From: Nautilus pompilius
Taxonomy: Eukaryota > Mollusca > Cephalopoda > Nautilida > Nautilidae
Reading direction: 5' to 3'
Length of the DNA: 64,000 bases
Assembly: GCA_018389105.1 (NCBI GenBank)
Contig: JACATO010002730.1
Span: 3,702,501-3,766,500 of the forward strand
The notes below the pieces were generated by a model that saw only the letters and a program-made list of their open reading frames with translations, was not told the origin of the DNA and did no database searches. Below are positions 13,380 to 25,960 of the stretch, one piece after another (positions within the stretch are counted from its first letter, which is position 1; every line of letters starts with the position of its first letter). The position numbers and the translations under genes were made by a program.

Positions 13380-14330
13380 GCTAGATTAGCAGATCTGCAC
13401 TCTCATTGCCTAAATCTGGCGGATCCTGTAGCATTTTCCAGTTCATTTGAGATCGCGTTGAGACCGCCCAAAGTGTGGTCAAGGATTATTAATGATTTCG
13501 ACATTTCTTGCAGGTCTGTAGTCAATGCCACTGCTACAATAAACCGGCCCGAAAAGCCTTCAACAGTGACACAACGAAAAGGACGTTAAATTAATCACCA
13601 CACCAGCACTCACAGTTAGCGTTCCCTTGCTGACATAGCACATTGAACAGATGAACAAAAAAAAGGCGATCCAACGTTATTTATACTGACTCCACTGACT
13701 TGGTTAAAAAAATTCCGTAGCATATAACAAAGTCCTTCCGTTCGAAAGAAGTAAAACGGTAAAAACTGTTTGTTCAGTTAACAGGTCCAGCAAGACCCAC
13801 GATTATTTGTAGCGCGTAGTTTTCCAGATGAGTTCAGATTTCAGCAATTAACTTCTAAATATGACACCCGGGTTTGTAGAAAATCTGACAAAAAACCCTC
13901 CCAATGTTTTCACCTACGGTGAAGCAAAGCAGCAGAAGTGCCATGGTATGAACCGTAATCAGCTGTCGAATGACGTTTCGGTTCTGCCGGATACATACAA
14001 TTTTAAACTACCATTGTAACAAAATTATATATATATATATATATACAGAAATTCGATGCTCATAGCTTATTTTATTTGAATGTGTCGCGCCCTGGATATT
14101 CCAATCCCTAAAATGAATTCGATCAACCAAATGTGGGAGCATCTTGATTGTCACATGAAAGCATTCTGTCCACGTCTCATCGGTAGGATGGAATTTTTAA
14201 GAAAATTTCTCGTGACTATGGACAAACTGGACAGGATAATGATATAAAATCTCTTTGTTTCAATGCAAAACAGAGTAGATTCTCTTCACGTTGGAAAAGG
14301 CTGCTCGACCCACTGATACCTTAATGAATC
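13380..14330 (+). pseudogene. Decayed Tc1-like transposase
   Basis: Translated fragments in changing frames follow the order of a Tc1-family DDE transposase. A helix-turn-helix/linker-like piece lies at about 13,500-13,590 (INRPEKPSTVTQRKGR). A piece around the first catalytic Asp follows at 13,821-13,841 (FPDEFRF, where the family has SDESRF). The third catalytic region is at 14,113-14,150 (MNSINQMWEHL, where the family has NPIEHxW). The C-terminus is at about 14,250-14,318 (NLFVSMQNRVDSL, family S-M-P-R-R-V). The catalytic Glu reads as Asn at 14,125, and stops and frameshifts break the rest, so the copy is dead. An (AT)n run at 14,026-14,045 sits inside, near the expected second Asp, which I could not place. 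Terminal inverted repeats were not found, so the limits are approximate. Confidence 0.65.
14026..14045. repeat. (AT)n microsatellite
   Basis: About ten AT units, lying inside the decayed Tc1-like transposase. Confidence 0.9.
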
Positions 14331-14695
14331 ACCACTTATTTTCTTGTAACCTAAAAAGCACACGAAACATTAGAAGGGTTACTTAGCTAACCGTATGAAT
14401 AAATACTTGTGTTTGTAAATCTTAGAAGCGATTTGCTGTTATTTATGAAATAAATCTGATTGCGTTAAAATATATGCCAGATTTTCTCGGGTATAGCATG
14501 CTTTCAAAAAGATCTTATAAGTCCAAAAGTGTATTTTCCGGTGTAGAATAAATACTGAGATAAGTATTTTAATTATCATCAAAAGCATTCATGAACTGAC
14601 TGCTTAAATTACGTTTGACAGTACTACGTTCTTAAATTTATTACTCCATCTTTTTCTGCGCCTAATCCCTTAAAATCATTTTGTCATTTCCACAC

Positions 14696-14705
14696 AGAGA
14701 GAGAG

Positions 14706-14769
<64 letters not shown>
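14696..14769. repeat. (GA)n microsatellite
   Basis: About 37 GA units with one inserted C (GACGAGAG near 14,711). The arginine/glutamate-repeat open frame across it is an artefact of the repeat. Confidence 0.97.
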
Positions 14770-14772
<3 letters not shown>

Positions 14773-17700
14773 TGCTTCCTATCTCGTCAAATGCTCTACT
14801 GCAATCAAAACAAATAGCTTTTGTTACAAAGTCAGCAAAAATTTAGCGCGGATAGAAACCTTCTATTAATTTCATGAAATAGAAACCTTTCTATGCTTAA
14901 AGGTCACCTAATCTACCTGGTACAGTAAACAACAGAAAAGTTTCCAGTATTAATTAAACGCATAGAGACTTTCTCTTTGAAGTAAAGAGTGAATCACAAT
15001 GTTTTTGCAGCTATCAATAATAACTAGTGGGAAATATTAATTGGTTTTTGGTGCTATATTTATATATAGTGTGAGTAAAAAAGCAGTGCATTATTTGTCG
15101 AAAATCTACAGGTGGAGCATCCATTATTTGTACAGGTATTTTTTTAAGCTTATCGTATTACGTCCTCCCGTGTATTTCAAACCAAGCTCAATGGCCATCA
15201 TTTGCTACCCATCTTTTAATACAGATAGCTAACGATAGTTTGAATCAGAGTTGCTTCAGAGACTAGGCTTCTTATTAAACTATCTTTTTACTACGAAAAA
15301 GAATCAGACAATACAGATTTGTGAAGGTTCGATAGTAGTACAAGATTTTTTGAAGTTACATATAACAGGATTCTTCACAGAGTAGTGGTAATACAAAATT
15401 ATCCAACAATCTTTTGCGCTAATATTTCAATCATAAAGTACAAAAGAATAATAGAAATAACAAGTTATTTCGGACTTTTCTCACTATCATATAATTAGTA
15501 ATATAACTAGCTTGGTAAACCTACTTTTAGAAGATTACTCCGTACTACCATTTTTTTCAAAGTTAGCTGTTGAAAGAACTTTCTCGGTGGAAAAACATCC
15601 ATGTTGATTTTAATTGCAACTGATATTTTTATGGGTACAAGCTGGTCTTTAACTTATGCTCTTTTGGTTGTGAAGTTGTGTTGTTCATTGTTGACCAACT
15701 ACTTCATTTACTAATTCTATCCGGGTCATCTGCGTTCATAAAAGACTAAAAAGAAACAACTATATTTGACTGTGTTTGTTTGCTTAATTGTTTTTTAATT
15801 AATTCCTAAACGGTCCTTTCCTCAGATTCATATATTCACTTAATTTCATTTCAAACGTAAAGGTTTTGGGAGTTTCTAAAAAAAAACTACGTCTGTACCA
15901 TGGGAATTGTTTCTGCTTTGAATAATAAGACAACACAGTTTTGTGATGATATACGTCTGAGTGTATCTTTTATATTTTTAAAGGCAGCATCAGTGCAATT
16001 ATTTTAATAACCCTGTTGAAGATTTTGAAAGACATCTGATATTTAAATTGTAACCTTGTCGTGTCAAAAATTAGCAACAGGTTAGAATATTACTGTAAAC
16101 AATAATTCATAAAATAAGATATTAAAAACGCAAATCATTAGATACATTTGCTTTTTATATTAAAAAATATCAAAGGAATTTTATTTTATTTTAAAATTCA
16201 AAAAAAATCTATGGCATAGTGGAAATAGGTTATCTCGGAGCTCTAAACCTGACACGTTTTTGTAGGTAGTTCTTAGAGCACTGATTATTTATGAATTTTA
16301 CTAGTACACGTTATACATATCGACTCAATAACCATAAAGACTGAGTAATATGGAATTTTCTCTACGCTTGGCCAATTGCAGCAGCAGAACAATTTACATT
16401 TATTCAACATAGAAATATAGTTTTAGTAAAGATAAGATTCTTGGTCAGGGTTGTTCGATCTGCACAAAGCTTTCACCAAAATTATTATTTAGTTTTCCAT
16501 TCAGACATTTTTAAAGTCTTTGATGCAATAACTGCAGTCTGTTGATAGAATATTTATTGTTATCCGCATCTAGAGGTTTAGTGTGTTTCTTTTTTTTTAA
16601 TTGAAATCATTTGAATTTATTTAAAATTATTTATATTATCATGTAAGTTTAGTGAAAATAATTGAGATATATTAACTGTTTTTTTACGGTGAGGTTTAGA
16701 TTTGAAGTGCGGATCGTTTTGTACAGGTAATTCTTTGGGGTTTTTTTCTTTTCTCAATTCAAATGTGGAAAGCGGTGTTTACCTCTTGAACAGTGATTAC
16801 ATGACTGGTCAGAATAATAAAGTGTGCACATGGCAGTATCTGATTGCGCTGGGCAGTACTAACTACACACTGGTAAGCCACCAGTGTCCTGTATAAAGCA
16901 AAATTATATGAAACCCCCTAGTCATTTTGTTTTACTTTAGCATAGAAGAGGGACAGTATACGAGCAAGGATCTGTATTTCAGAAAAACTTGGATTGATTA
17001 AATGCCAAGGCGTTCATTAGTTCATTATAATTTCCAAATTTATACAAAACCTGGTAAATTCCGCTATTGGGAGGGATAAAAACGAAAAAAAAAGTAAAAA
17101 AAAAAACTGCCTCACACTCAGAAGATCGCCCAATGGCATTGGAAAATTTTGAAAAATTGGCGCTTTGTAGCTCCAGAGATAAGCCTGCACTATCTTGCCG
17201 TTTGAGAGACGCTAGACATCTTTCTGCCAGAAAATCATTACTTAAACCAAGATAAGGTCTAAAAGACCTAAATGAACCAGAGCTCTCAAAATCTGGTCCA
17301 TTGATCACTGGCTTTGCTCGAGTTGTTTAGTTCAAAACAATTTAAGCAACAGTGTTGACAGCAAGGTTACAGTGTGGCGGTGTTGACATATCTATCGGTG
17401 ATATTCGCAAGATAGATGAAATTGTGAAAAATAAGATTACAATAGTTATCTTACCCTTCATGCCATATACATCATGGCTGCTGGCGAAGAATTCACCTTT
17501 GAACATGAAAGTGACCTAAAATCATTTATCAAAATTGTATATGGACTATCTATAAACCATAAAACGTTAAAATGTTTTAAATTACATATAGTGGCCTTCT
17601 CAATCGTGAATTTATCCTCTCTTGAATATCTTTGGGTTGAATTTGATCGTCGCTTAGAAAATACACAATTTTTTTCCACATCTGAAACACTTATGCGACG

Positions 17701-18930
17701 GTTTTCTGTTTGTGAAAATAGATAACGTATACTTCAAATATTTTAGTTTTTCCACCGCGTGTGTCAAGTTGTAATTAAATCAGAGGGTGGCTACATCGAA
17801 GAACCAAAGATATGAGAACTATTCCCTTTTTTGTGTATTATTATATTACGTGAAAAGACAAAATAAAAATAACACGATTTACAATGATATAGAATTACAA
17901 TAATATTTAGATATTTCTGGAATAATGATATAACTGCTCGTAACTAAATAATCTACGATTCAAAGTTGCTTCCGTAATTTGGTATTAGGCTGTATTTTTT
18001 GTGAGTCCAATACTTAATAATTCATGGATTACCATTCCCGTATCGCAAGATGCCAATTTGGATTATTTTTTCAAATCTCACGTTTGATTTCGACGCACTG
18101 TCGCTGAAGCTATTTGTCAGCTATGAAAATAGTAACACTTGAAACTATGGATTCATATTTATAATTTCGTGTTTGTTGCATGATTTTTTGGACCTAATTT
18201 TAATCCCTTAGATGCATTCTTGATCTGAAAATCACCGCCGCTAGCTTCAGTATATATTGATTTAATTTCCCTCCTATATTTTCTCCTTATTATCTGCCAA
18301 CATTGGTGCCACGAGCAAAAACCTCTTTTCCTTCGAGTAATGGCGTCTTCACTATAATCAGATGGCGAACTTTCATTAGGATACTTGGCGTAATGCAAAA
18401 AAGGGAGAACTTTATCAATATTAATTAGAAGGTATTTAACGTTGATAGTAAACGTCAGCACTAGCTGCTGTAAATATGCACAGCACTACAAAGCCTCGTG
18501 TTATCATTTCAAATGTCCTCTACAACACACAAACTCAAATGATATATTTTTTAAATTTCAGCGTTTCCTGAATAAAATGGTAATAACGAGGAATAATTAA
18601 ACGAACAAGTAAAATATTCAAATCAATCTCACTCTATATTCTGCCAGTGTATGCATTATAAAGAGAAGAAAGACGAGTAAAATTAGCAAAAACAGTATAA
18701 ATGACAAGAGGAATTAAATAAAACAATGTAGCCACTTTTTCACTTATAGACTAACAGTATTTCACATATTTGGATGACCATAGCAGAAAGTGTGTTTGCC
18801 TTCACCGTTGATTAACAAGAACAATGTATAGATTTTATTTCTGTTCTCTTGCTTAAATATATCTGATATGGTAAAAAAAACAAAACATTGCATTGTATTA
18901 ACACAGAAAACGACTCTTCAAACATAACGT
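14770..18930. other. AT-rich noncoding DNA
   Basis: No gene is recognised. Short open frames at 15,041-15,232, 16,702-16,896, 16,979-17,308 (-), 17,474-17,725 and 18,159-18,461 (-) have no recognisable domain and no supporting splice or promoter context. Confidence 0.45.
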
Positions 18931-18941
18931 TTGGTTTTTAT

Positions 18942-19990
18942 TTAGGTTATTTTCATTTTCGATCTTGGAAACTGCAGCTCAAAAAAGGAATGATACTGCA
19001 AAATATCTGACGAATTATCTGCCTTGTTACTTCTTTTCATATTTAAAAGCATTACGCACGATGTAGTGGAAATATTCATGTTTCTTGACAGGGTAGGACT
19101 CGTTGTGGCCTGAATGCACTCAGAGTTTTTATGATAGCATGGCGAACATTTTATCAAAAAATTATGTCCATCTTTTCCTGAGATCTACAGGGGAGGTTTT
19201 GCTTTATCCAGTTGGCTTAAAAGGTGCTTCCGGGCGTGTTAAATCGATTGGCTTCCATATGCCTGGACTTCCTTTTGTATTTTCAATGGTACATTGGTTT
19301 TAGAAGTGTGACAAAAGTTTTTCGATGATTACCAGATCAGTTTCTCCAACTTCTCAAATCTCTGCACTCGCTACACACAAGCTTCTTTAAATTCTGGAAT
19401 GTATTTTCCGCTTAACAATGTTCGCTCGTTCAACATAAGTTGACGAAACTGACATATTTACAGTATTGGCGATCTCCACAAGCCTTTTGGGTAGATCGGA
19501 CCTCACCTGGTAAACGCAGACATTTTTTTCATTCTGTAGCCACCGATAGCTAAGTTTCCTTGTTATCTGCTGATGCATTTTCCTGGCGAAATTAACAATA
19601 ATATACGCAGAGTTCCATTTGCAAGTCCAAGATTTTGCGCTGTCTTTTACTTTGACCATTGTCCGATTGTCTATTCATTCGAACTTCTATAAATGGTAAT
19701 ATATCAAGAGCGCAAACAGTACGAAGCAACTTTTGACATTTTAGCAATTCTACTGTCATATCATTATTTTTTATTGTTGTACGTTTCATTGCGGCACTGC
19801 TCTGTAGTTTGATAAAATGGGTTGCACTGCATACCAAAATAAACTCTGCTTTTGTGTCCATTGAAGGATGACTCAGAGCGGAACATCCAACTGATGTGCT
19901 TACCACCAATGCTTCTTTGGATTCTTAATTTTGGTGAGCAGATGCTTGTAAACTGATGTGTCCTATTCAAATAGTGCCAAAAACTCAAAT
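18942..19990 (-). other. Possible decayed coding sequence, minus strand, family unknown
   Basis: Several minus-strand frames (19,764-19,988, 19,592-19,909, 19,387-19,659 and 18,942-19,157) are moderately long for such AT-rich DNA and follow each other in shifted frames, as expected of a frameshifted fossil. I recognise no transposase, reverse-transcriptase or host domain. It could equally be chance, so this is a pointer only. Confidence 0.2.
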
Positions 19991-22900
19991 GCCTATATTA
20001 ATAAACAAGAGCTCCTGGCTTTTTCACTGGGCCAAGAAAACCTTAACAGCAAACGAATAAAGCATGCATGATAACACCTTGAATAACAACAGACAGTGAT
20101 CAACACATCCATCTCGGTAAAGCGAAAACATGAAATAAAACATTCTTTCGATGGTAAAATTTTGATAGGATGCAGTTATAATATATCTCGATAATTTATT
20201 CCTTGTATAATTGAATCCGAGTCCTTCAGGAGTTGTTTAACTGGATACGAGATATTAAAAAGTTTGTCTTCGTTGTTATTGTTACTAATGTATGCTGTTA
20301 CACTCAAATATTTAACGCATCTGCACTAATAGGATGAGGAAAAAGAGATACGTGATACGAAAAACTAAAATGTTTTTCGACATAATAAACACATCATTTT
20401 GATTCGAACATTATTCGACCAGTAGCTTTGAATTAGTGAGGCCTATCACATTATCATTATGATAACCTGGTATTAGCATAAACACGTGATGCTCTATTGA
20501 TTAATTGTATTTCATATTAATTTTTTTTTCATTTTGATAAATCTGATCGAAGTCTGCTAAAGAGTTGATGTTATTTAAGTATAGAAGCATATCGTTAGTT
20601 GACTATGAAGAATTAGACTAACTACAATCAACTTAATTTTTATAAGACTAAGGAAGTCATCCATCATGGCTTATAAAACCTTCATGAAATCAGAAGTTTT
20701 TATAAATACGAATGTTGCCGACCCACCTCGACAATTCATTCATTTCATTTATAACCGGTTGACTGAAAAATCGTTTCTGATATGTACTACACATAGTATA
20801 CTTAACTAGATAACCTAACAAAGTCTTTAATGTACAAATCGTCAAATAAATCTAATTTTTATAATTACATCCATCATGAATTCTTTTCCAGATCTAAAAC
20901 TCAGACTAGATGAAGTAATATTTAGTCGTTTCGTATATTCTAAATTTATAAAACTTCATACATTGGGGTAAATGTACGCTGATCTATATCTAATAAATAC
21001 GCAGTGCTCAGAGTTAATAATTTGGACATTTTTATTACCTTTTTGGTTTCTTGCGGAATACATCAAATAAAGAAATGCAGTAGAGTGACATTTTATGTCC
21101 TTAATGGTGGAGCCATCATTTGCAACATGAAAAGCATGAAAACAATAAGATTTTTCACCATGGTGTTGTCTAGCTACGTTTATACGCATACGAGAACTTC
21201 TTGTAATACAACTGCATTGAGGGACATACTTTAAGCTGACAACCCAGCTACTCATTTCAGGGCCTTGATGAAACTACGGAAAAAGCTGAATGCATTGACT
21301 CCTCTTCCAAGCTGTGGGCACAAGAGAGGCGCGTCGCATATCGGCATCCTTTTGAAAAATATAAACATTAAATTTCAGTATGTCTTGTTGGTGCAATAGT
21401 ATATGTGTCTTTAAAATGGCAATCCATTTTGCAAAAGTTAAACATCATTCGTCAAACAACAATTTCCTCTATTCATCATCCTGACTTAGCGTTCATACTG
21501 AAATAAGCTTACCACCTGTCCTGACCGTGGAAAGGAGAGAGAGCGGCGCTGAAAACACTCGAGTGAAGGTCTTTTTCTTCTCAACTCGGATGAACCTTCA
21601 AAGGTGAATTGCTTAAATGTGGACTCATTAGAGAAGAGAGCAAGTGGCTAACAACCTGTGATCTTGCCATACACTATTTTTTACCTGACCTTTTCGAAGC
21701 GTGTTTTTCCTATTGAACCGAAAGAGTTTTTTATACGCTACACACCCTCTGTTGCCAATACGGTGGGAGTGAGGTTGGACCCTTTCAGCGTTTATGTCTG
21801 CTGCATGGATGATGTCAGAAAGAACATCTTAATGATGAGTACGGGGACATGACAAATAATCTCACGTCCTTGTGGAGTCGTCACTGTTGAAAGCTTATAG
21901 GTCGCTTCGCCACGGTTGTGACACTGACCTCGGTATCGATAATATTGGCCACAGATCCTCGAGAACACAACCTCATTGTAACTCTAAATCGGATACATTC
22001 CTATTTGCGGGTTAATAAAATAATTTCAGGAGTCTATATATATATATAAATATATGCAGCACATTCAAGATATAAAAACTTCTGACACCTATAATAAAGT
22101 TACTTTTACTTTTATATTTCAATGATCTGATAATTATTTCTTGCATTCTGTTATTTTTATTTGCAGTGGAATTTACTAAAAGCATTTTCTGATTTGCTAG
22201 TCTAAACAATATTTTAACATTGGGTATTAAACTTTATTTACCATTTTGGTGATTCATAAATAAATTGTTTATATTCGTATTAAAATTATTTTGTTTCAGC
22301 TTTGACTCTGAAACAAGTGTAAGGAATTTTCATTACACAATTTAAATTTTAATTCTTTCAATCAGATTTTATTCTCTTTAGCGTAAAGGCTAAAAAGATT
22401 GACAGTCTAACTGTTCGACAACTTTTTTCAAGTTAATTTTTGCGCATTTTGAGAGATGACCACGATAAAATGTCAGTAAATTAACTGATATTTTAAAGGA
22501 GTTACGTGATAGCAACGTCATAAAAGTGATTCTTAAATATTTGATTATTTTGATAAACTACATAATAAAGTGTTTTTTTTTTTTTCATTTCGTGCTAATC
22601 AGTTATAACTAATTGAAGAACGATCTCATGATGTATATATTGTAAAAGATGCATCATCGTACAAATATATTTTCAGATTTAAAAGTGTATCGTTATCATA
22701 ATAATTTTCGTTAGGCTCTCAAAAAAATGTTTTACTGCGTTATATGATTTACTAGCAATGGCAAGCTTTTTTAGAGAGAAATATATTTTTAATACATAAA
22801 AACTATACGCTCAACTATATTGATGTTGCATGAATAATTATATTTCGCATAATGACAAATATCTGATTCTTGAGATGGTATTGGCAAACCAGACCAAATT

Positions 22901-24106
22901 AAATCACCTGATTTCATTAGAGAGCTACTTACCATGTTCGTCTCAATCTGACAATTCGATGAAAACAAATCCTGCACTTCATTGGCTACAGTGATCAATC
23001 CTTTCCCTCGAGATTGATTCCTTCACGGCTCAGAACAAAATCACTTAAACCGGGCCTAGTCGCTTGACAGGATAATCCATACAGACTTCTCATGATTGTC
23101 AGGATTGTCTTAAAAATGGAAAGCAATTTAATAGCAGACGGAGATCATTCCTACTCCAAAAATTTGTGAATCTGTTACAATTTTCTTCTTTCTTTCTTTT
23201 TATTTTTACAAGGCTGTGATATCTTTATATGGAGATTCTTCTTCATAGCTCTAGTGTCCCATCTGGCAGATATTAAATATGTTGACACAAACAGCTATTA
23301 GTATATCGTATTATTTATGCATTGTTTTTTTAAGTGAAATATCTTTTTTATTTTACAAACTAAATTTCAGATCCGTATCTTTTCTTTTAGAGATTTTCTA
23401 ACTGTTTGGTATCGTGTCTACGCATGCAATCAAAAATGTATCAACCACATTCTATAATACTGATAAAACAGGAAAAAAACGAATTACCATGAAAATAACA
23501 CTATCGATTCAACAAACAAAGTGAAATGCTTTTTACTAACATTTCGATAGCTGCTGAGTTTGCAGGGCAATCGATTAATCATGAAAATTTAAGTGCATAT
23601 AACAGTAGAAACACATTTTAATTTCTTGAACGACAATGATTTCCAGGAAGTTCTTTAATTCGAAAAAATATGCTTGTTTGCACTACAATTCACAATTATT
23701 AGATAATTTAAAAGAACATATTTTAAGTATTTTTAAATACTATTAATAAGCTGCGAAAGGTGAAACTTTATTTAGGTTGGAAATAGAAAAAAAATTGCAT
23801 CTTAACATTCCGAAATTCAAAAATTTGTTATTATATTTAATCCATTTTAAAGCTTCTCAATTTTTGTTTGCTATTTTGACTTTAATATAATGTTTTCTTT
23901 TACAGCTACCTGTTTGAGTTTAGAATAATGTTTACTAGAAAAGGTCTTTCTTCTTTAGTTGTTTTTTGATGACTTTGTTTATGAACTAAAATAATTACCT
24001 GAAATTTACATGGTTTAAAATATGAATATTTTTTTGTAAATGCGGAATGAAGATATTTTTGATTGATTCATGCATTCAATAAAGAGCAGGTAATGGTGAA
24101 TATTTA

Positions 24107-24108
<2 letters not shown>
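19991..24108. other. AT-rich noncoding DNA
   Basis: No gene is recognised. A slightly GC-richer stretch at 21,240-21,970 holds an open frame (21,658-21,852) without family motifs. T-rich and TTTC-rich runs lie near 22,570 and 23,185-23,200. Confidence 0.5.
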
Positions 24109-24141
<33 letters not shown>

Positions 24142-24153
24142 GCGCGCGCGCGC
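24109..24153. repeat. (GT)n-(GC)n compound repeat
   Basis: Fifteen GT units are followed after TTT by six GC units. The GC part is striking in a background of about 30% G+C. The alternating purine-pyrimidine pattern favours Z-DNA. Confidence 0.95.
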
Positions 24154-25689
24154 CTGTACATTTGCAGCCATAATTGGGATCTCTCCAATTAAAGAAAAAG
24201 TTCTGATATTCTGATTTTAATAATTGTTTCAAAGGTCCAAAATAAATTTATTCTCATGCATATATTTTTAACAATCACACAGTAATATGCATATAAAATA
24301 TGCAAGAATAAAATAAAAATGGATTTATAGGATATATATAAGGCATTTAATTGGTGAAATTCCAAATTATGGCCATCACTGCATGGATGCGTTTGCAAAT
24401 CCGTGAAGTGGCTAAAGTATTCATGCTGTTAATTCTCTTTTTCCTATCAGATGTGAAATCTTTGTATTTTTAAAGATATTTTTGCAATATCATTCTCAAT
24501 AGTTGTTTTAGATCACAATTTAGCTTGGAAATGCCCTGCTGTTTAAAGAACCGAAAATTTACATTGTCAAATGACAGTGTCCTGTGAGAAACTCGTCGAC
24601 CCACAGCCAGGATAAAGCGGCTAGAAATGTTGCAATTTTTTTTTTTTTAAATTTACGATCTTTTCTATTTTCTTCATTCGTGGTTTGAAATTTATAGACT
24701 TTAAAAAAAAAAATTTCTTGTTGAAGTCGTGAAAATCATGTACTAAAGCCTGGTACCCCATATTTTTTACGTAATTTACATGGCCGACAATTTTATTTAA
24801 CTTTAATTCAATAAATTCGTAAATAAAAATTATCGCTTTGATTTTTCTACATTTTTCGAGTATTTTGATCATCTCAGATTTTTTTTCCTTGTTTGTCTTG
24901 CAACCATCACCACATTTAAACGTCTGGGTTTGTTTTTTTTTCAATAGCAACCGATCGTTGAATAAAAAATCTTTGTACATTTGGTGATGTGAAACATCAG
25001 TGTATCGTTTAAGGCTAAAACAATAAATGGTAGAATAATTTGGTGTTTGCTACATGCAGCAACATCGAATAGATGACTGCAGCAGTGGCTGAACAAAGAG
25101 CAGATCAAAAAGCTGGCAAGACTAATTTAATATGCAGCCTCGTTCTAACACGTGTTTATATAACTGTTTGATGTCTGCGATCTATCCGCGCCACTCAACA
25201 GTAATACTATGAGAAAACTCGCTAAATGAACTTAAAAGCCGAACGTTAGACCAGCCGTTTGTTGATTAATTACGTAATACCTCTGAAATGAGCTGAGGAA
25301 TTTCAACTCGGTTTGCGTACACCGAGCTGATACTTGTGGATGGAGCCGAATTTAGTTGATAAATGGAAAAAATTTTTCGAGAATTTGTTTAGAAACACGG
25401 TTTTTGAAAGAAAGAATTTTAATCTTGAAAACATTCTAGGATTTTAGTTTAAATATATATATATCTAAAAATTTTATTTATCTTTCACATACTTATATAC
25501 CTATTTTTCTTTGGTATACTCTAACACACACACACATAGAAAGAGACTTGACATAAGTAAATAGACCACCTAAGACTGCAATGAACAGCAAGCAAACTAT
25601 AAGAATGGGTACAGGCCAGAGTCAGCAGAACGCTATATCAGGAGCAGGAAGTTCAACGTAACTGATGGACATGAAAAGTGTCAGCAGCT
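24154..25689. other. AT-rich noncoding DNA
   Basis: No gene is recognised. The lysine/phenylalanine-rich open frame at 24,621-24,980 (-) has the composition expected of AT-rich chance sequence. Confidence 0.5.
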
Positions 25690-25709
25690 CGGTAATGGGA
25701 CGACAGTAG

Positions 25710-25960
25710 AAGCCAGGAGGAAATTTCTAAATCACCGATTACTCCGCTGTCCACTGTTATCAGGGTGATTTTACAGTGGAAGAAAAGTTATAAAACAACA
25801 CTTTATGCGCATCCTCGACGCTCCAAGTCAAAAGAATGTAATCTACGTACTGTGAAAGAGCATCGAAACCAAACAGCTATAATCAGATGCAAATGTAGCA
25901 AAATATATCTGGGTGTTCACGTGAACCATCAAAAACTAACCGTCTTTTAAAATACTCATT
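25710..25960 (+). pseudogene. Possible Tc1-like transposase N-terminal remnant
   Basis: The translated stretch from about 25,720 reads ISKSPITPLSTV-IRVILQWKK and continues with a proline- and arginine-containing linker (HPRRSKSKE). It resembles the second helix-turn-helix of Tc1 transposases (LSTV-x-x-I-I-x-K-W-K-K) and the G-R-P linker that follows. Downstream to about 26,400 only vague similarity remains. No catalytic motif or terminal repeat was found, and the typical G-R-P is not intact. It is a weak call, and chance similarity is possible. Confidence 0.35.

Noticed and set aside
14681-14869. Open frame with a long Arg-Glu repeat
   Set aside because: It is produced by the (GA)n microsatellite, with no start context or domain.
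24621-24980. 119-codon minus-strand frame rich in Lys, Phe and Ile
   Set aside because: Composition follows AT-rich DNA, and no motif or promoter supports it.
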